Part shown: positions 1-9,007 of the stretch, piece after piece
Numbering within the stretch: the first letter of the stretch is position 1
Layout: the number at the start of each line of letters is the position of its first letter
Assembly (NCBI RefSeq): GCF_000377765.1
Contig: NZ_KB898663.1
Coordinates: 1 to 64,000, forward strand
Length of the DNA: 64,000 nt
Direction: 5' to 3'
Origin: Gracilibacillus lacisalsi DSM 19029
Lineage (GTDB): Bacteria > Bacillota > Bacilli > Bacillales > Amphibacillaceae
Notes under the pieces: generated by a model
What the model was told of the DNA's origin: nothing
Seen by the model: only the letters and a program-made list of their open reading frames with translations
Database searches by the model: none
Program-made: the position numbers and the translations under genes

Positions 1-2
1 AT

Positions 3-146
3 CCAGCATTATCGCAATTCTATAATAAATTAAGAGAAAGAGGAAAAGGGCATTACGTAGCTGTTGGCGCCGTAGCCAGAAAGCTAACACATATTATTTT
101 CGCCATATTACGAGATAACAAGCCATATGAACCACATGTTAAGTAA
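3..146 (+). CDS. IS110-family transposase, C-terminal end (cut by window edge)
   Basis: The window opens inside this gene. The last 47 residues read PALSQFYNKLRERGKG, then VAVGAVARKLTHIIFAIL, and end at TAA. This is the characteristic C-terminus of the transposase_20 domain of IS110/IS1111 transposases (RERGK, then VAVARKL, then hydrophobic residues). IS110 enzymes are DEDD recombinases that move circular intermediates guided by a noncoding RNA. The catalytic Ser region and the DEDD domain would lie upstream of the window. Whether the full gene is intact cannot be judged here. Confidence 0.8.
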   Translation, partial: PALSQFYNKLRERGKGHYVAVGAVARKLTHIIFAILRDNKPYEPHVK

Positions 147-174
147 ATAAAATTCGAACATACTTTCCCTTGAA

Positions 175-194
175 ACACCTCTCACATGAGGTGT
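175..194 (+). terminator. Hairpin after the IS110 transposase
   Basis: A 7-bp perfect stem ACACCTC/GAGGTGT with a 6-nt loop lies 28 bp after the transposase stop. T-rich sequence follows. It is a likely transcription terminator or part of the IS110 right end. Confidence 0.45.
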
Positions 195-261
195 ATTTTC
201 GCATGTCTTTTTTTAAATGAAAAATAATTCTTTAAAAATTACATCTTTATGGTTGACTTTC

Positions 262-312
262 CATAGCTGGTCTTTCCGGGGGGTTTGTCCCTCAGCTGAT
301 TTTACACTTTCT
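262..312 (+). repeat. Degenerate fragment of palindromic repeat family A
   Basis: CTTTCCGGGGGGTTTGTCCC followed by TCAGCTGATTTT matches the left-arm interior of family A copies at 28.9 and 62.5 kb (CTTTCCGTGGGGTTTGCCC, then TTCAGCTAACTTTTT) with several substitutions. The central stem and right arm are missing, so this looks like a decayed remnant. Confidence 0.55.
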
Positions 313-327
313 TGTCTGAGAATAAAA

Positions 328-356
328 AACCCATTTCTTCTTTTTCGAAATGGGTT
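328..356 (-). terminator. Intrinsic terminator of yugN
   Basis: A 10-bp perfect stem AACCCATTTC/GAAATGGGTT lies 21 bp beyond the yugN stop. On the minus strand it is followed by a run of T. Confidence 0.85.
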
Positions 357-376
357 AAATAAATTCTCGATCATTT

Positions 377-793
377 TCAATCCGAAATTTGCGCAAGTAA
401 CACTTCCAAATTTTGCAATACGACTTTCCCTTTTTCAATATAATTGGATGGAATATCTCCGTCTTTTTCTGTCGGAGCTTGAAATTGATTAAAAGCAGCT
501 TGTATAACACTACTCTCAGCATAAGCATCAACATCATCCTGATAACGATGGGTTAATAGATACGGCTTCCCCATTCTTATTACTGCCGCATCATGTTCAA
601 TCTCTCCTCTTTCGGATTGAAAAGGAATACGTAGAAAATGATAACCACCATCATTCGCTAATTTATAATCAAAATAGCCATGATCATAATCCCAGGCCCC
701 ACCTAATACATATCCTTCTTTCTCAAGGATTGCTTTTACTTGCTGATAGGAATACACATGATTCTCAATTTTTGAATCTAATTCGTACAACAC
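377..793 (-). CDS. yugN: YugN-like family protein
   Basis: A soluble protein of about 138 residues of the YugN-like family, known from Bacillus and relatives, whose function is not established. No signal peptide or membrane segment is visible. The core has the alternating aromatic pattern AWDYDHGYFDYKL followed by YHFLRIPFQ. As in B. subtilis, the gene lies beside pgi. The start is uncertain: GTG at 799 sits against the AAAGGGG ribosome-binding sequence, so GTG at 793 (spacing 5) is preferred, and TTG at 790 is also possible. A terminator follows the gene, so it is probably transcribed alone. Confidence 0.8.
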   Translation of the reverse strand: MLYELDSKIENHVYSYQQVKAILEKEGYVLGGAWDYDHGYFDYKLANDGGYHFLRIPFQSERGEIEHDAAVIRMGKPYLLTHRYQDDVDAYAESSVIQAAFNQFQAPTEKDGDIPSNYIEKGKVVLQNLEVLLAQISD

Positions 794-895
794 ATTCACC
801 CCTTTTTCGATTAGGATACCCCTTGCAATAGCAAGATATGTAAGGAACGTTTGTAGTTTAGATCAAATCAAGAAAAATTAAACTTTACCATGTAA

Positions 896-927
896 AAAGG
901 CCTGTCCTATTTGAGGGCAGACCTTTT
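896..927 (-). terminator. Terminator of pgi
   Basis: An imperfect inverted repeat (AAAGGTCTGCCC / GGACAGGCCTTT on the minus strand) begins within a few bases of the pgi stop and continues into T-rich sequence. Confidence 0.7.
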
Positions 928-932
928 ATACC

Positions 933-2279
933 TTAAAGGCGTTTTTCTAATTTTGCCTTTTCTTCTTCAAAACCTGGTTTACCTAGTAAGGCAAACATAT
1001 TTTTCTTATACGCTTCTACACCTGGCTGGTCAAATGGATTGACACCTAGTAAGTATCCACTAATTGCACATGCCTTTTCGAAGAAATAAACTACATACCC
1101 GAATGTGTATGCATCTAATTTAGGTAGGTGTACAAGTAAGTTTGGTACTTCACCATCCGTATGTGCTAGTAATGTACCCTGGAATGCTTTTTCATTAACA
1201 AAGTCCAGTGTTTCACCAGCCAAATAGTTTAATCCATCTAAATCCTGATCTTCTTTTTCAATGGTGATATTTGATTTTGGTTCTTCTACATGAAGGACTG
1301 TTTCAAAAATATCACGGCGACCTTCTTGTACATATTGACCTAATGAGTGAAGGTCTGTTGAGAAGTTAGCAGAAGATGGATAAATACCTTTGAAATCTTT
1401 CCCTTCACTTTCACCGTAAAGCTGCTTCCACCACTCAGAGAAATACTGGAGTGCTGGCTCGTAATTAATAAGCATTTCAATTGTTTTCCCTTTATTGTAT
1501 AGAACATTACGAACTGCAGCATATTGATAAGCGGGGTTCTTCGCTAAGTCTGCTTCACTTAATTCTTGTTGAGCTTTTTGCGCACCTTGCATCATTTCAT
1601 CAATATCTACTCCACTTACCGCAATTGGTAATAACCCTACTGCTGTAAGAACAGAGTAACGTCCACCAACATCATCTGGAATAACGAAGCTTTCGTATCC
1701 TTCTTCATTCGCTAGTGTCTTTAGGGCACCTTTTGCTTTATCCGTTGTAGCATAAATACGTTTCTTTGCTTCTTCTACGCCATATTTTTCCTCAAGGAAC
1801 TTACGGAAAATACGGAAGGCGATTGCTGGTTCTGTCGTTGTTCCACTCTTGGAAATAACATTGACAGATACATCTTTATCCTTTAACACATCAAATAGAT
1901 CATTGATATAAGGAGCGCTAATGCTATTACCAACAAAGAAAACTTGTGGAGTCTTACGTTGTTCTTTCGCTAATTCATTATAGAAGGAATGATTTAGCAT
2001 TTCGATTGCTGCACGTGCACCTAAGTAAGAACCTCCAATACCTATAACTAATAGCACATCAGAATCTGATTTTATTTTTTCGGCTGCTTTCTTAATACGG
2101 GAAAATTCTTCTTTATCATAGTCAGTTGGAAGATCTACCCAACCTAGAAAGTCATTCCCTGCACCTGTCTTGTTATGTACCATTTCATGTGCTAATTTTA
2201 CCGGTTCTTTCAGGTACTCTAATTCGTGTTCCCCGAAAAAGGCTAGTGCTTTCTCGTAATCAAAGCGTACATGTGTCAT
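933..2279 (-). CDS. pgi: Glucose-6-phosphate isomerase
   Basis: Interconverts glucose 6-phosphate and fructose 6-phosphate at the head of glycolysis, in the cytoplasm. The 448-residue length is normal for the short Firmicute form. Visible signatures are the SIS-domain stretch [18 protein letters not shown], the phosphate-binding [30 protein letters not shown], and the C-terminal [14 protein letters not shown] with the catalytic Lys region. The start was set at the ATG at 2279 because GGAGG lies 9 nt before it. The upstream in-frame start at 2309 has no binding site. The gene is monocistronic with its own terminator and sits between yugN and yugI as in B. subtilis. Confidence 0.97.
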   Translation of the reverse strand: MTHVRFDYEKALAFFGEHELEYLKEPVKLAHEMVHNKTGAGNDFLGWVDLPTDYDKEEFSRIKKAAEKIKSDSDVLLVIGIGGSYLGARAAIEMLNHSFYNELAKEQRKTPQVFFVGNSISAPYINDLFDVLKDKDVSVNVISKSGTTTEPAIAFRIFRKFLEEKYGVEEAKKRIYATTDKAKGALKTLANEEGYESFVIPDDVGGRYSVLTAVGLLPIAVSGVDIDEMMQGAQKAQQELSEADLAKNPAYQYAAVRNVLYNKGKTIEMLINYEPALQYFSEWWKQLYGESEGKDFKGIYPSSANFSTDLHSLGQYVQEGRRDIFETVLHVEEPKSNITIEKEDQDLDGLNYLAGETLDFVNEKAFQGTLLAHTDGEVPNLLVHLPKLDAYTFGYVVYFFEKACAISGYLLGVNPFDQPGVEAYKKNMFALLGKPGFEEEKAKLEKRL

Positions 2280-2431
2280 GTTTTTGTAACCTCCAATAAT
2301 TATTCTCACTATTTAAATGTACCGAATCCTGCTTACTAAATCAAGCAATGCAACAGGAGAATTAATAAAAGGTTCTGAATTTAAGAATAATTTCTGTTAG
2401 GATCAGAACATTCAAACTACTAAAAGTAAAA

Positions 2432-2460
2432 TACCCGCTTTTCTTAAAGCGGGCAAAAAA
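2432..2460 (-). terminator. Terminator of yugI
   Basis: A 9-bp GC-rich stem GCCCGCTTT/AAAGCGGGT on the minus strand starts directly after the yugI stop codon, with flanking A and T runs. Confidence 0.88.
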
Positions 2461-2461
2461 C

Positions 2462-2812
2462 TTATTCAGATTGTTTGATCCATTCTTTTAGCTTGTCCTT
2501 CAGTGTATTAAATCCATGTTCTCCTTCTTTTTCAGCAATTGAATTGGTATTGCGCTCTCCTTCTCGAGCAGGCTGAAGTGCACGGATTGATAATGCATAT
2601 TTATTCTCCGTTTCATCAACTTCAATTATTTTAACAGTTACTTTATCTCCTTCTTTGACATGATCTGTAATATCTTTGACAAATCCATTTGTAACTTCAG
2701 ATATATGAACTAAACCTTGTACGTCCTCACCAAGAGAAACGAATGCCCCATAGGGTTGAACACCTGTGATTACTCCTTCCACCACATCTCCTATTTGATA
2801 TTTATCTGACAT
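2462..2812 (-). CDS. yugI: S1 RNA-binding domain protein (general stress protein 13 type)
   Basis: A cytoplasmic RNA-binding protein of 116 residues. One S1 domain fills roughly residues 5-75: YQIGDVVEGVITGVQPYGAF, then LVHISEV, then VKVTVKIIEVD-like strands. The charged C-terminal tail ends in LKDKLKEWIKQSE. B. subtilis YugI is a general stress protein that associates with ribosomes. The start at 2812 is preferred to 2863 because a GGAG site precedes it and the family begins with MSxxYQIGD. The gene is monocistronic. Confidence 0.92.
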   Translation of the reverse strand: MSDKYQIGDVVEGVITGVQPYGAFVSLGEDVQGLVHISEVTNGFVKDITDHVKEGDKVTVKIIEVDETENKYALSIRALQPAREGERNTNSIAEKEGEHGFNTLKDKLKEWIKQSE

Positions 2813-3121
2813 ACTTCCAACTCCTCTAAGCATTTTCTTACCAATTAATGACTCTATAAACATTAAGTAATCTTAGCATACTTAGGATAAAAATAGCAAA
2901 AGAAAGCTGAATCATTTGATCTAAAAACTGTCTCAAAAAAAGTGAAATTTTTTCATTAAAAAAGGTTTAAAATATATAGAAATGGGCAATTTATATATAT
3001 GTAAGACTTTCTCGTATTCCCCCTGGATAGCAAAGCGATCCTTCGCTTTGCTTATTTTTTTATATAAAAGGCAAAGCACATACAACATAACGTAGATTAG
3101 AATTGGAATGAGTGATTGATG

Positions 3122-3157
3122 CACTTGTTCCACTATTTGTGACAAAAGTGGCATTTT
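3122..3157 (+). repeat. Single-unit fragment of repeat family C
   Basis: CACTTGTTCCACTATTTGTG then ACAAAAGTGGCATTTT matches one unit of the family C element at 9484-9662 (GACATTTGTTCCGTTATTTG then TGACAAAAAAGCCATTTT). It lies immediately upstream of the hydrolase gene. Confidence 0.6.
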
Positions 3158-3185
3158 GAATCATATTTAAGTGAGGTTACATCAT

Positions 3186-3992
3186 ATGAGAAGTACTATC
3201 CCGTATAAAGGTCACATTATCAGCTTCACTTTTTATAAACATTCGTTAAAGCCGACCATAGTTATGCTACATGGTTTCTTAGCTTCAACATATAGCTTTC
3301 GAAAATTAATTTCATTGTTACAAGAACATTTTCAAATTATGTCCATCGACATCCCTCCCTTCGGAGAAAGTGAAAAGTCCAACGCATGTTTATTTTCCTA
3401 TGACCATATGGCAGATGCGGTCCGTTACATCATGAAAGACCAATCCATTGATAAAGCGATTTTTCTCGGTCATTCAATGGGTGGACAAATTTCTTTACGA
3501 TTTGCTTACAAGTATCCTGAACATATCGACCGATTATATTTATTAGCACCCTGTAGTTTTATGAGACATTCCCCATTGTTTGCTAAAGCAATCTGTCATA
3601 ATCCATTATCTCCTTTTATTACTAGAAGCTTACTAAAGCGAAAAGGAGTTTATGAAATGCTGAGACATTCGATTTATCAGGATCATATCATCACAGATGA
3701 AATGCTGGAACACTATAAAAAACCTTTTCTAAACAAAAAAATATATCCATGTATCATCAAAATCTTAAACGATCACCAAGGGGATTTATCTGAAGAAGAA
3801 CTCGCAACTATTGATATCCCTACTGATATTATATGGGGGAAAAACGATAAAATAATCCCATACGAAATTGGATATGAGCTTATTAAATACCTTCCAAATG
3901 CAAGATTAACAACCTTAGATAAAACTGGCCACCTACTCCCAGAAGAAAGTGCTCACCAAATTGCAAAAATGGTTAGACAGGCAAATTCATAA
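3186..3992 (+). CDS. Alpha/beta-hydrolase (YugF-like)
   Basis: A soluble alpha/beta-hydrolase of 268 residues. The oxyanion-hole motif MLHGFLAS is near residue 30. The nucleophile elbow GHSMGGQ has its Ser near residue 97. WGKNDKIIP carries the acid Asp and GHLLPEE the catalytic His near the C-terminus, so the triad is complete. The substrate cannot be told from sequence. B. subtilis has a similar hydrolase, yugF, in this neighbourhood. The ATG at 3186 was chosen because the GTG at 3171 forms part of the GTGAGG binding site. Confidence 0.88.
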   Translation: MRSTIPYKGHIISFTFYKHSLKPTIVMLHGFLASTYSFRKLISLLQEHFQIMSIDIPPFGESEKSNACLFSYDHMADAVRYIMKDQSIDKAIFLGHSMGGQISLRFAYKYPEHIDRLYLLAPCSFMRHSPLFAKAICHNPLSPFITRSLLKRKGVYEMLRHSIYQDHIITDEMLEHYKKPFLNKKIYPCIIKILNDHQGDLSEEELATIDIPTDIIWGKNDKIIPYEIGYELIKYLPNARLTTLDKTGHLLPEESAHQIAKMVRQANS

Positions 3993-4075
3993 ATCGAGTA
4001 TTAGACTTTTCTTTGAGTGGGCGGTATGATTAAAGTGGAATAACAAGAAACGTTATAAAGGGAGTGCTAAAACAT

Positions 4076-5245
4076 ATGACATTTTCTTTTGATAAAAAAA
4101 TTGAGAGACGAAATACAAGAGCGGTTAAGTGGGATCTGGTCAAATCACTTTATGGTTCAGAAGATGTCTTACCAATGTGGGTAGCAGATATGGACTTTGA
4201 AGTTCCACCTGCTGTTAAAGACGCATTAACCGAGCGCGCACAACACGGTGTATTCGGCTATACTTATACAGATAATGCGCTGCAAAATACCATTACCGAT
4301 TGGCTCGAGTACAAACACGATTGGAAAGTGAAAAGTGCTTCAATCCTGTACAGCCCAGGTGTGATTGCTACGTTATATATGGCTATTCAAACTTTTACAG
4401 ACAAAGGGGATAAAGTATTAATTCAAACACCTGTATATCCCCCTTTTTATGACATTGTAAAAAATCATGACCGAGAATTAGTGACTAATTCCCTCATTGT
4501 ACAGGAAAATAGATATGAGATTGATTTCGAGGATTTTGAGGCGAAATTACAACAAGGAGTAAAAGTTTTTATTCTCTGCAATCCACATAATCCGGTTGGG
4601 CGTGTGTGGACGCAAGCAGAATTAGAAAAAATCGTTGCACTATGTAAAAAATATAACGTGATGATTTTTGCTGACGAAATCCATGCTGACCTTGTTTATC
4701 ATCCAAATAAACATATACCTATTGCTAAAATCGATGAAGACATGGAAGAACAGATCATCACTTGTATGTCACCAACTAAAACATTTAATTTGGCAGGTCT
4801 GCAAGTCTCCTACGCAATCGTAGCTAATAAACAAAAAAGAGACGCTTTAGAAAAGACATTCCATAAACAAGGAATGCACATCTTAAATACAATGGGAATC
4901 ACTGCTTTAGATGCAGCCTATAATAACGGGCGAGAATGGCTCGAACAATTACTCGAACAATTACAAACAAATATTGATTATGTAGTTAACAACTTTGCCA
5001 ACCATCCTAAAGTGAAGGTATTCCGTCCAGAAGGTACATATTTAATATGGCTTGACTTTAGAAAACTTGAGCTTTCCCAAGATGAACTTAAAGAGTTCTT
5101 ACAAACACGAGCTCAAGTTGGTTTAAACGACGGAGCCTCATTTGGCGAAGAAGGTACAGGTTTTATGCGGATGAATATCGCCTGTCCTTTAGATATAGTA
5201 AAAGAAGGTACTAGCAGAATTAAAAATGCATTGGATAATGCTTAA
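4076..5245 (+). CDS. patB: PLP-dependent cystathionine beta-lyase / aminotransferase, MalY-PatB type
   Basis: A fold-type I PLP enzyme of 389 residues. MalY/PatB proteins are C-S lyases that cleave cystathionine or cysteine, and some act as aminotransferases. Visible motifs are PMWVADMDFEVPPAV at the N-terminus, SPGVIATLY, NPHNPVGRVW, FADEIHADLVY with the pyridine-binding Asp, and SPTKTFNLAGLQ with the Schiff-base Lys. The C-terminal FMRMNIACP carries the carboxylate-binding Arg. The start at 4076 follows GGGAG. It may be co-transcribed with the hydrolase 84 bp upstream. Confidence 0.92.
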   Translation: MTFSFDKKIERRNTRAVKWDLVKSLYGSEDVLPMWVADMDFEVPPAVKDALTERAQHGVFGYTYTDNALQNTITDWLEYKHDWKVKSASILYSPGVIATLYMAIQTFTDKGDKVLIQTPVYPPFYDIVKNHDRELVTNSLIVQENRYEIDFEDFEAKLQQGVKVFILCNPHNPVGRVWTQAELEKIVALCKKYNVMIFADEIHADLVYHPNKHIPIAKIDEDMEEQIITCMSPTKTFNLAGLQVSYAIVANKQKRDALEKTFHKQGMHILNTMGITALDAAYNNGREWLEQLLEQLQTNIDYVVNNFANHPKVKVFRPEGTYLIWLDFRKLELSQDELKEFLQTRAQVGLNDGASFGEEGTGFMRMNIACPLDIVKEGTSRIKNALDNA

Positions 5246-5277
5246 AAAATGTAAAAGAAGAGTAAGCAAATGAATGC

Positions 5278-5859
5278 CTACTCTTCTTCTTCTTTATTAG
5301 ATTCAGTAGGATCAGTCGGTTTCTCATCATCGGTTGCCTCTTCTAGTGAGATCACACCACAAACGATGCGGTCACCTGCATCACCTGCAGGTTGGGAAAC
5401 ACCGTCATCCTCTCCTCCATGAATAATAATAGAGGTACCATCTTCTCTTAGTAACGACTTATCTCCGTCCATTAATGTTGCGCCTGGAAGCTCCAATTCT
5501 ACATCTGCCGTTCCATCTGCCTCTACTTCTAGATTTGGCATATCACCTAGATGAGCCCCATCAGGATGCATGAGTCCATGTTCATTTCCTTCCGGATTAA
5601 AATGATTGCCGGCAGATTGAAAATCCGGACCTTCACATTTAGCATATTCGTGAATATGTACACCATGTAGACCTTGTTCTAAGCCTTCCACCTCAATTTG
5701 CACAGATACCATATCTTCCTGTTCTTTGAACGTAGCAGTTCCTACAGCATCATTATCCACATTATACAAACGGACTTCTAACGGAGAGCGACCCTCTGCC
5801 TGACAGCCTGCAAGGAACATGAGCACAGCTAAACAGAAACAAAGTACATACCTTTTCAT
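5278..5859 (-). CDS. sodC: Cu/Zn superoxide dismutase, lipoprotein
   Basis: Dismutates superoxide outside the membrane. The N-terminus is a lipoprotein signal peptide with lipobox LAGC (Cys at residue 19). Metal ligands are visible in GVHIHEYAKC, SAGNHFNP, the HPDGAHLGD loop and IIIHGGEDD. The Cys in KCEGPDF and IVCGVI can form the conserved disulfide. The length of 193 residues matches the Bacillus YojM group. The C-terminus is an acidic tail (DDEKPTDPTESNKEEEE), consistent with a salt-adapted exterior. The gene is transcribed toward patB and is probably monocistronic. Confidence 0.93.
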   Translation of the reverse strand: MKRYVLCFCLAVLMFLAGCQAEGRSPLEVRLYNVDNDAVGTATFKEQEDMVSVQIEVEGLEQGLHGVHIHEYAKCEGPDFQSAGNHFNPEGNEHGLMHPDGAHLGDMPNLEVEADGTADVELELPGATLMDGDKSLLREDGTSIIIHGGEDDGVSQPAGDAGDRIVCGVISLEEATDDEKPTDPTESNKEEEE

Positions 5860-5918
5860 ATCATCTACTCCTCTTCACTTATCCACTAACTATTATGGAC
5901 AATGAGAAGTAAACTTAA

Positions 5919-6086
5919 TCAATCTTTTAAATCGTCATATTTTTGTTTCCATTTCTCTTCTTCTTTTCGAGATGCTTTCTTAATGAAATGCATCGCAACA
6001 AAAGCACCGATTACAAATACTAATAAACTAAGGACAGCTGGAATATATAACGTTTTATCTTCTGGGAAATAAAGAAATTCCATCAT
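5919..6086 (-). CDS. Small single-pass membrane protein, 55 aa, function unknown
   Basis: A short reading frame that begins MMEFLYFPEDKTLYIPAVLS and continues into one hydrophobic helix (about residues 15-32). A strongly charged tail follows (KKASRKEEEKWKQKYDDLKD). The positive-inside rule puts the tail in the cytoplasm. AAGGGAAGTG precedes the ATG at 6086. It resembles the small membrane proteins common in spore formers, but I do not recognise the family. It lies between sodC and ptsH on the same strand. Confidence 0.65.
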   Translation of the reverse strand: MMEFLYFPEDKTLYIPAVLSLLVFVIGAFVAMHFIKKASRKEEEKWKQKYDDLKD

Positions 6087-6141
6087 CGTACATCACTTCC
6101 CTTTTTATAAAGAATTACTAATTAAGATCTTATTATAACAT

Positions 6142-6174
6142 AAAAAAAGCTAGTTATTTAACTAGCTTTTTTTA
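6142..6174. terminator. Bidirectional-looking terminator after ptsH
   Basis: A near-perfect stem AAAGCTAGTTA/TAACTAGCTTT with a 3-nt loop and T runs on both strands. It ends the ptsH transcript on the minus strand. Confidence 0.88.
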
Positions 6175-6176
6175 CT

Positions 6177-6440
6177 TTATTTTCCTAAATGTTCTGCAAT
6201 AGTTTCTGCAATTCCTTCTAGAGCTTGATCTTCATCATTACCATCAACTGTAATACGAATTTCTGCTCCTTTCGGTACACCTAGTGACATAACACCCATG
6301 ATGGATTTTAAATTTACTGTCTTACCATTATAATGTAATTCCACATGTGATTCATATTGCCCAGCTTTATTTACTAATAAAGTAGCTGGTCGTGCGTGAA
6401 TACCCGTGTCACTTTGAATAGTAAAAGATTGTTCTTTCAT
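6177..6440 (-). CDS. ptsH: Phosphocarrier protein HPr
   Basis: The small phosphocarrier of the sugar phosphotransferase system. It takes phosphate from enzyme I on His15 and passes it to sugar permeases. Phosphorylation on Ser46 by HPr kinase makes it the CcpA corepressor. With the start at 6440 the active-site His in GIHARPAT is residue 15 and the regulatory Ser in [11 protein letters not shown] is residue 46, exactly the HPr numbering. Crh has Gln in place of His15, so this is HPr and not Crh. Unlike the usual ptsHI pair, no ptsI is adjacent and a terminator follows directly. Confidence 0.93.
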   Translation of the reverse strand: MKEQSFTIQSDTGIHARPATLLVNKAGQYESHVELHYNGKTVNLKSIMGVMSLGVPKGAEIRITVDGNDEDQALEGIAETIAEHLGK

Positions 6441-6681
6441 AACCATAACTCCTCCTCATCACTCGTTCATCTTTCAAGAGTCAACTAATTGCCCAAACTT
6501 GTGAAATGACTAACTAAAACTATTATATACGATAAAAGCAAATTAAGAAACTAAAAAAAGAAAAATTTCCATAAACCATGAAAGGGATACCATTATATAC
6601 CGGAAGGGTTCCATTTGTATTTCGATTTTTATTATGATATTTTCTAATTATAACATCTTGCCTAGAAGGAGGGCTTATACA

Positions 6682-7389
6682 TTGAGTGTACATATTGGAG
6701 CAAAAAAAGGTGATATTGCAGATACGATCTTACTTCCTGGAGATCCATTGCGCGCTAAATATATAGCAGAAAATTTCTTAGAGAATGTCACTTGTTATAA
6801 TGAAGTTCGTGGGATGTACGGCTTTACGGGTACATACAAGGGAAAAGACATCTCTGTTCAAGGGACAGGAATGGGCGTACCGTCTATTTCAATCTATGTG
6901 AATGAATTAATTCAAAGTTATGATGTGCAAAATTTAATCCGTGTCGGTACATGCGGAGCCATTCAAAAAGATGTACAAGTAAGAGATGTTATACTAGCAA
7001 GTACATCTTCAACAGATTCGCAAATGAACAGAATGGTTTTTGGTGGTATTGATTACGCGCCAACCGCTGATTTTGATTTACTAAAAAAAGCATATGACAC
7101 AGGTGTGGAAAAAGGACTTTCCCTCAGAGTTGGGAATGTGTTCACGAGCGATAGTTTTTATCGTGATAATATGAAGGAATTACTTGCATTACTTGACCAA
7201 TATAATGTACTAGCTATTGAAATGGAAACAACCGCATTGTATACCTTGGCAGCTAAACACAATCGTAATGCCTTATCTGTACTGACCGTTTCCGACCATA
7301 TTATTACTGGTGAAGAAACTACTGCAGAAGAGCGTCAAACAACATTTAACGACATGATTGAAGTATCTTTGGATGCTGCAATTAAATAA
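6682..7389 (+). CDS. deoD: Purine nucleoside phosphorylase, DeoD type
   Basis: Phosphorolysis of purine nucleosides to base and ribose 1-phosphate, in the cytoplasm, for nucleoside salvage. The protein begins [20 protein letters not shown], the standard DeoD N-terminus. It contains [11 protein letters not shown], the substrate-binding [12 protein letters not shown], and [11 protein letters not shown]. The start is a TTG at 6682 preceded by AAGGAGGG. An upstream in-frame start at 6634 gives a nonconserved extension and was rejected. Length 235 aa is typical. Monocistronic, with a terminator. Confidence 0.95.
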   Translation: MSVHIGAKKGDIADTILLPGDPLRAKYIAENFLENVTCYNEVRGMYGFTGTYKGKDISVQGTGMGVPSISIYVNELIQSYDVQNLIRVGTCGAIQKDVQVRDVILASTSSTDSQMNRMVFGGIDYAPTADFDLLKKAYDTGVEKGLSLRVGNVFTSDSFYRDNMKELLALLDQYNVLAIEMETTALYTLAAKHNRNALSVLTVSDHIITGEETTAEERQTTFNDMIEVSLDAAIK

Positions 7390-7397
7390 GAGCCAAA

Positions 7398-7432
7398 AAG
7401 ATGAGAGCATCAGTTCGTTCTCATCTTTTTTT
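7398..7432 (+). terminator. Terminator of deoD
   Basis: Stem AAGATGAGA/TCTCATCTT followed by seven T, beginning within 10 bp of the deoD stop. Confidence 0.88.
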
Positions 7433-7593
7433 AAATATTAAAAGCATGTTAATTGATGTGTAATCCATTCTAAAGACGTAAAAGCTATGCTATAATGGTA
7501 AAGAAATTGATCAGTAGATACATACATATCATAAGTCGTATACTACTCACAAAATCATTTATATCCACCTAAGAGACAGAGAGGATGTTCTAA

Positions 7594-8067
7594 TTGGAGC
7601 TTTTCGAAAACTTTCCACTTTGGGCAGCCATTATTGCAATTACTTTTGCCCAAATCATTAAAGTTCCCCTACATTTTATCGCTACAAAAGAATTCAAACC
7701 TGGCCTAACATTTAGTACAGGTGGAATGCCGAGTAGTCATTCAGCTGCTGTTACAGCAGTCACTACCGGAATTGGCATTGAACACGGTGTATCATCCGGC
7801 CTTTTTGCGGTATCTTGTGTGTTAGCTATTATCATAATGTTTGATGCGACAGGCATTCGTAGACAAGCTGGAGAACAAGCCATTTTGATAAACACACTTG
7901 TAAAGGATTTCCACCATTTTGTCTCCGAGGCAAAAGGATGGTCTAAAAAAGGGGAATATGAGAAACAAAAAGAATTAAAAGAACTACTCGGACATCAGCC
8001 AATTGAAGTTTTCTTCGGTGGATTAACTGGAGTCCTTTTAGCTTTCTTACTTTATCCGCTATTTTAA
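7594..8067 (+). CDS. yuiD: Divergent PAP2 family membrane protein YuiD
   Basis: An integral membrane protein of 157 residues of the divergent PAP2 family. The phosphatase-like motif FSTGGMPSSHSAAVTAV near residue 45 resembles the SxxSGHSAxA motif of PAP2 enzymes. FDATGIRRQAGEQA is also conserved in the family. About four hydrophobic helices can be seen, the last ending in LLYPLF. The substrate is not established. The start is a TTG after GAGAGG. The nearby ATG at 7585 runs straight into a stop. The order yuiD-yuiC-yuiB is conserved in B. subtilis, although here yuiC is convergent. Confidence 0.87.
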   Translation: MELFENFPLWAAIIAITFAQIIKVPLHFIATKEFKPGLTFSTGGMPSSHSAAVTAVTTGIGIEHGVSSGLFAVSCVLAIIIMFDATGIRRQAGEQAILINTLVKDFHHFVSEAKGWSKKGEYEKQKELKELLGHQPIEVFFGGLTGVLLAFLLYPLF

Positions 8068-8084
8068 AATGTCTTCTTTATACT

Positions 8085-8180
8085 GAGAAAAGCGAACCGA
8101 TGATCAATTATCGGAGGGCGATTCGTGAAGTCGCCTAGTTTTTGGGCGCTCGGAGCTAGACATCTGCGTAAAATTTATAC
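8085..8180 (+). repeat. Degenerate intergenic repeat (GGGCGCT..GGAGCTAGACA type)
   Basis: The stretch from GAGAAAAGCGAACC to GGGCGCTCGGAGCTAGACAT resembles a repeat I remember from many Bacillus intergenic regions (starting GAAAAGCG and ending GGAGCTRGACA). Internal self-complementarity is partial (GGGCGA / TCGCCT). Only one copy is in the window, so the assignment rests on recall. Confidence 0.35.
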
Positions 8181-8197
8181 TTTCTTATCTTACAACA

Positions 8198-8226
8198 AAA
8201 AACAGCCGCAACGGCTGTTTTTTGTC
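8198..8226. terminator. Bidirectional terminator between yuiD and yuiC
   Basis: Perfect 12-bp stem AAAAAACAGCCG/CGGCTGTTTTTT with a 3-nt loop, between the converging genes. It serves both strands. Confidence 0.92.
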
Positions 8227-8255
8227 GTGATACTATTAATCTTCATTTAATAAGC

Positions 8256-8939
8256 TTATTCTGCCTTATATTGATGTCTAAATACTTGTAATGATTCTGT
8301 ATTATTTAACGATGCCAATACTTCTTCGGTCAATTCTCCGGTTCCATATTCAATCACATATACATCAACTTCTTTTTTGCCCCATTTTTCATATACATCA
8401 TTCACTGTTGGGTAATATAAATCAATCTTGTTTCCTTTGATTGCACCACCTTTATCCGCTACAATACCATATCCATAATCAGGAATATACAGTATCGTAC
8501 CAATTGGATAAACATCTAAATCTGCAGCGATTGTAGAATACAAATCTCTAGTAACCTTAACCCCAGAATACGTCACACCATAAGCGGGATGATCTGGCGT
8601 TTTCCCAGTAGATTCCACACCTGCTGTATACCCAGTGGCTACGACATTATGTTTCTCATATTGACTTAAATCCAACGTTTCTTCCAGAGTAGATGGCTCT
8701 GTTATTTCTTCACTTGAAATGTATGTGACGCGATTGTTGCGATGTTTAACGTATTTCTTTTTGTTTAGAATGTCTCGATCTTGCTGATAACCTATATCAA
8801 GTGAATCATTTGTTTCCTCTGTTAAGCTATTAAACATTTCTTGTGCTGATACATTAGATACCATAGTGAAACTAGACATTAATGCCCCCAAAAACAGAAT
8901 CATCATCAATAGACTTTTGGAAATTTTCCATATAAACAT
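8256..8939 (-). CDS. yuiC: 3D-domain cell wall protein YuiC
   Basis: An exported or membrane-anchored protein of 227 residues with an N-terminal hydrophobic segment (about residues 8-30, ending near SNVSAQE). The C-terminal 3D domain (about residues 105-205) has the [37 protein letters not shown] and KIDLYYP motifs, with the conserved Asp residues. This double-psi barrel resembles MltA lytic transglycosylases. B. subtilis YuiC is a muralytic enzyme in the stationary-phase survival (Sps) group. A GAGAGGTGTG site precedes the ATG. Confidence 0.9.
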   Translation of the reverse strand: MFIWKISKSLLMMILFLGALMSSFTMVSNVSAQEMFNSLTEETNDSLDIGYQQDRDILNKKKYVKHRNNRVTYISSEEITEPSTLEETLDLSQYEKHNVVATGYTAGVESTGKTPDHPAYGVTYSGVKVTRDLYSTIAADLDVYPIGTILYIPDYGYGIVADKGGAIKGNKIDLYYPTVNDVYEKWGKKEVDVYVIEYGTGELTEEVLASLNNTESLQVFRHQYKAE

Positions 8940-9007
8940 AAAAAGATCACACCTCTCTTAGGTGTAATCTTTTCCACTAACATCAAGAAATATACATTTG
9001 GTTCGTA

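Noticed and set aside
2933..3154. Minus-strand 73-aa frame upstream of the hydrolase with one hydrophobic stretch
   Set aside because: Part of it is a fragment of repeat C, it lacks a binding site, and the C-terminus is low-complexity; it is not recognisable as a protein.
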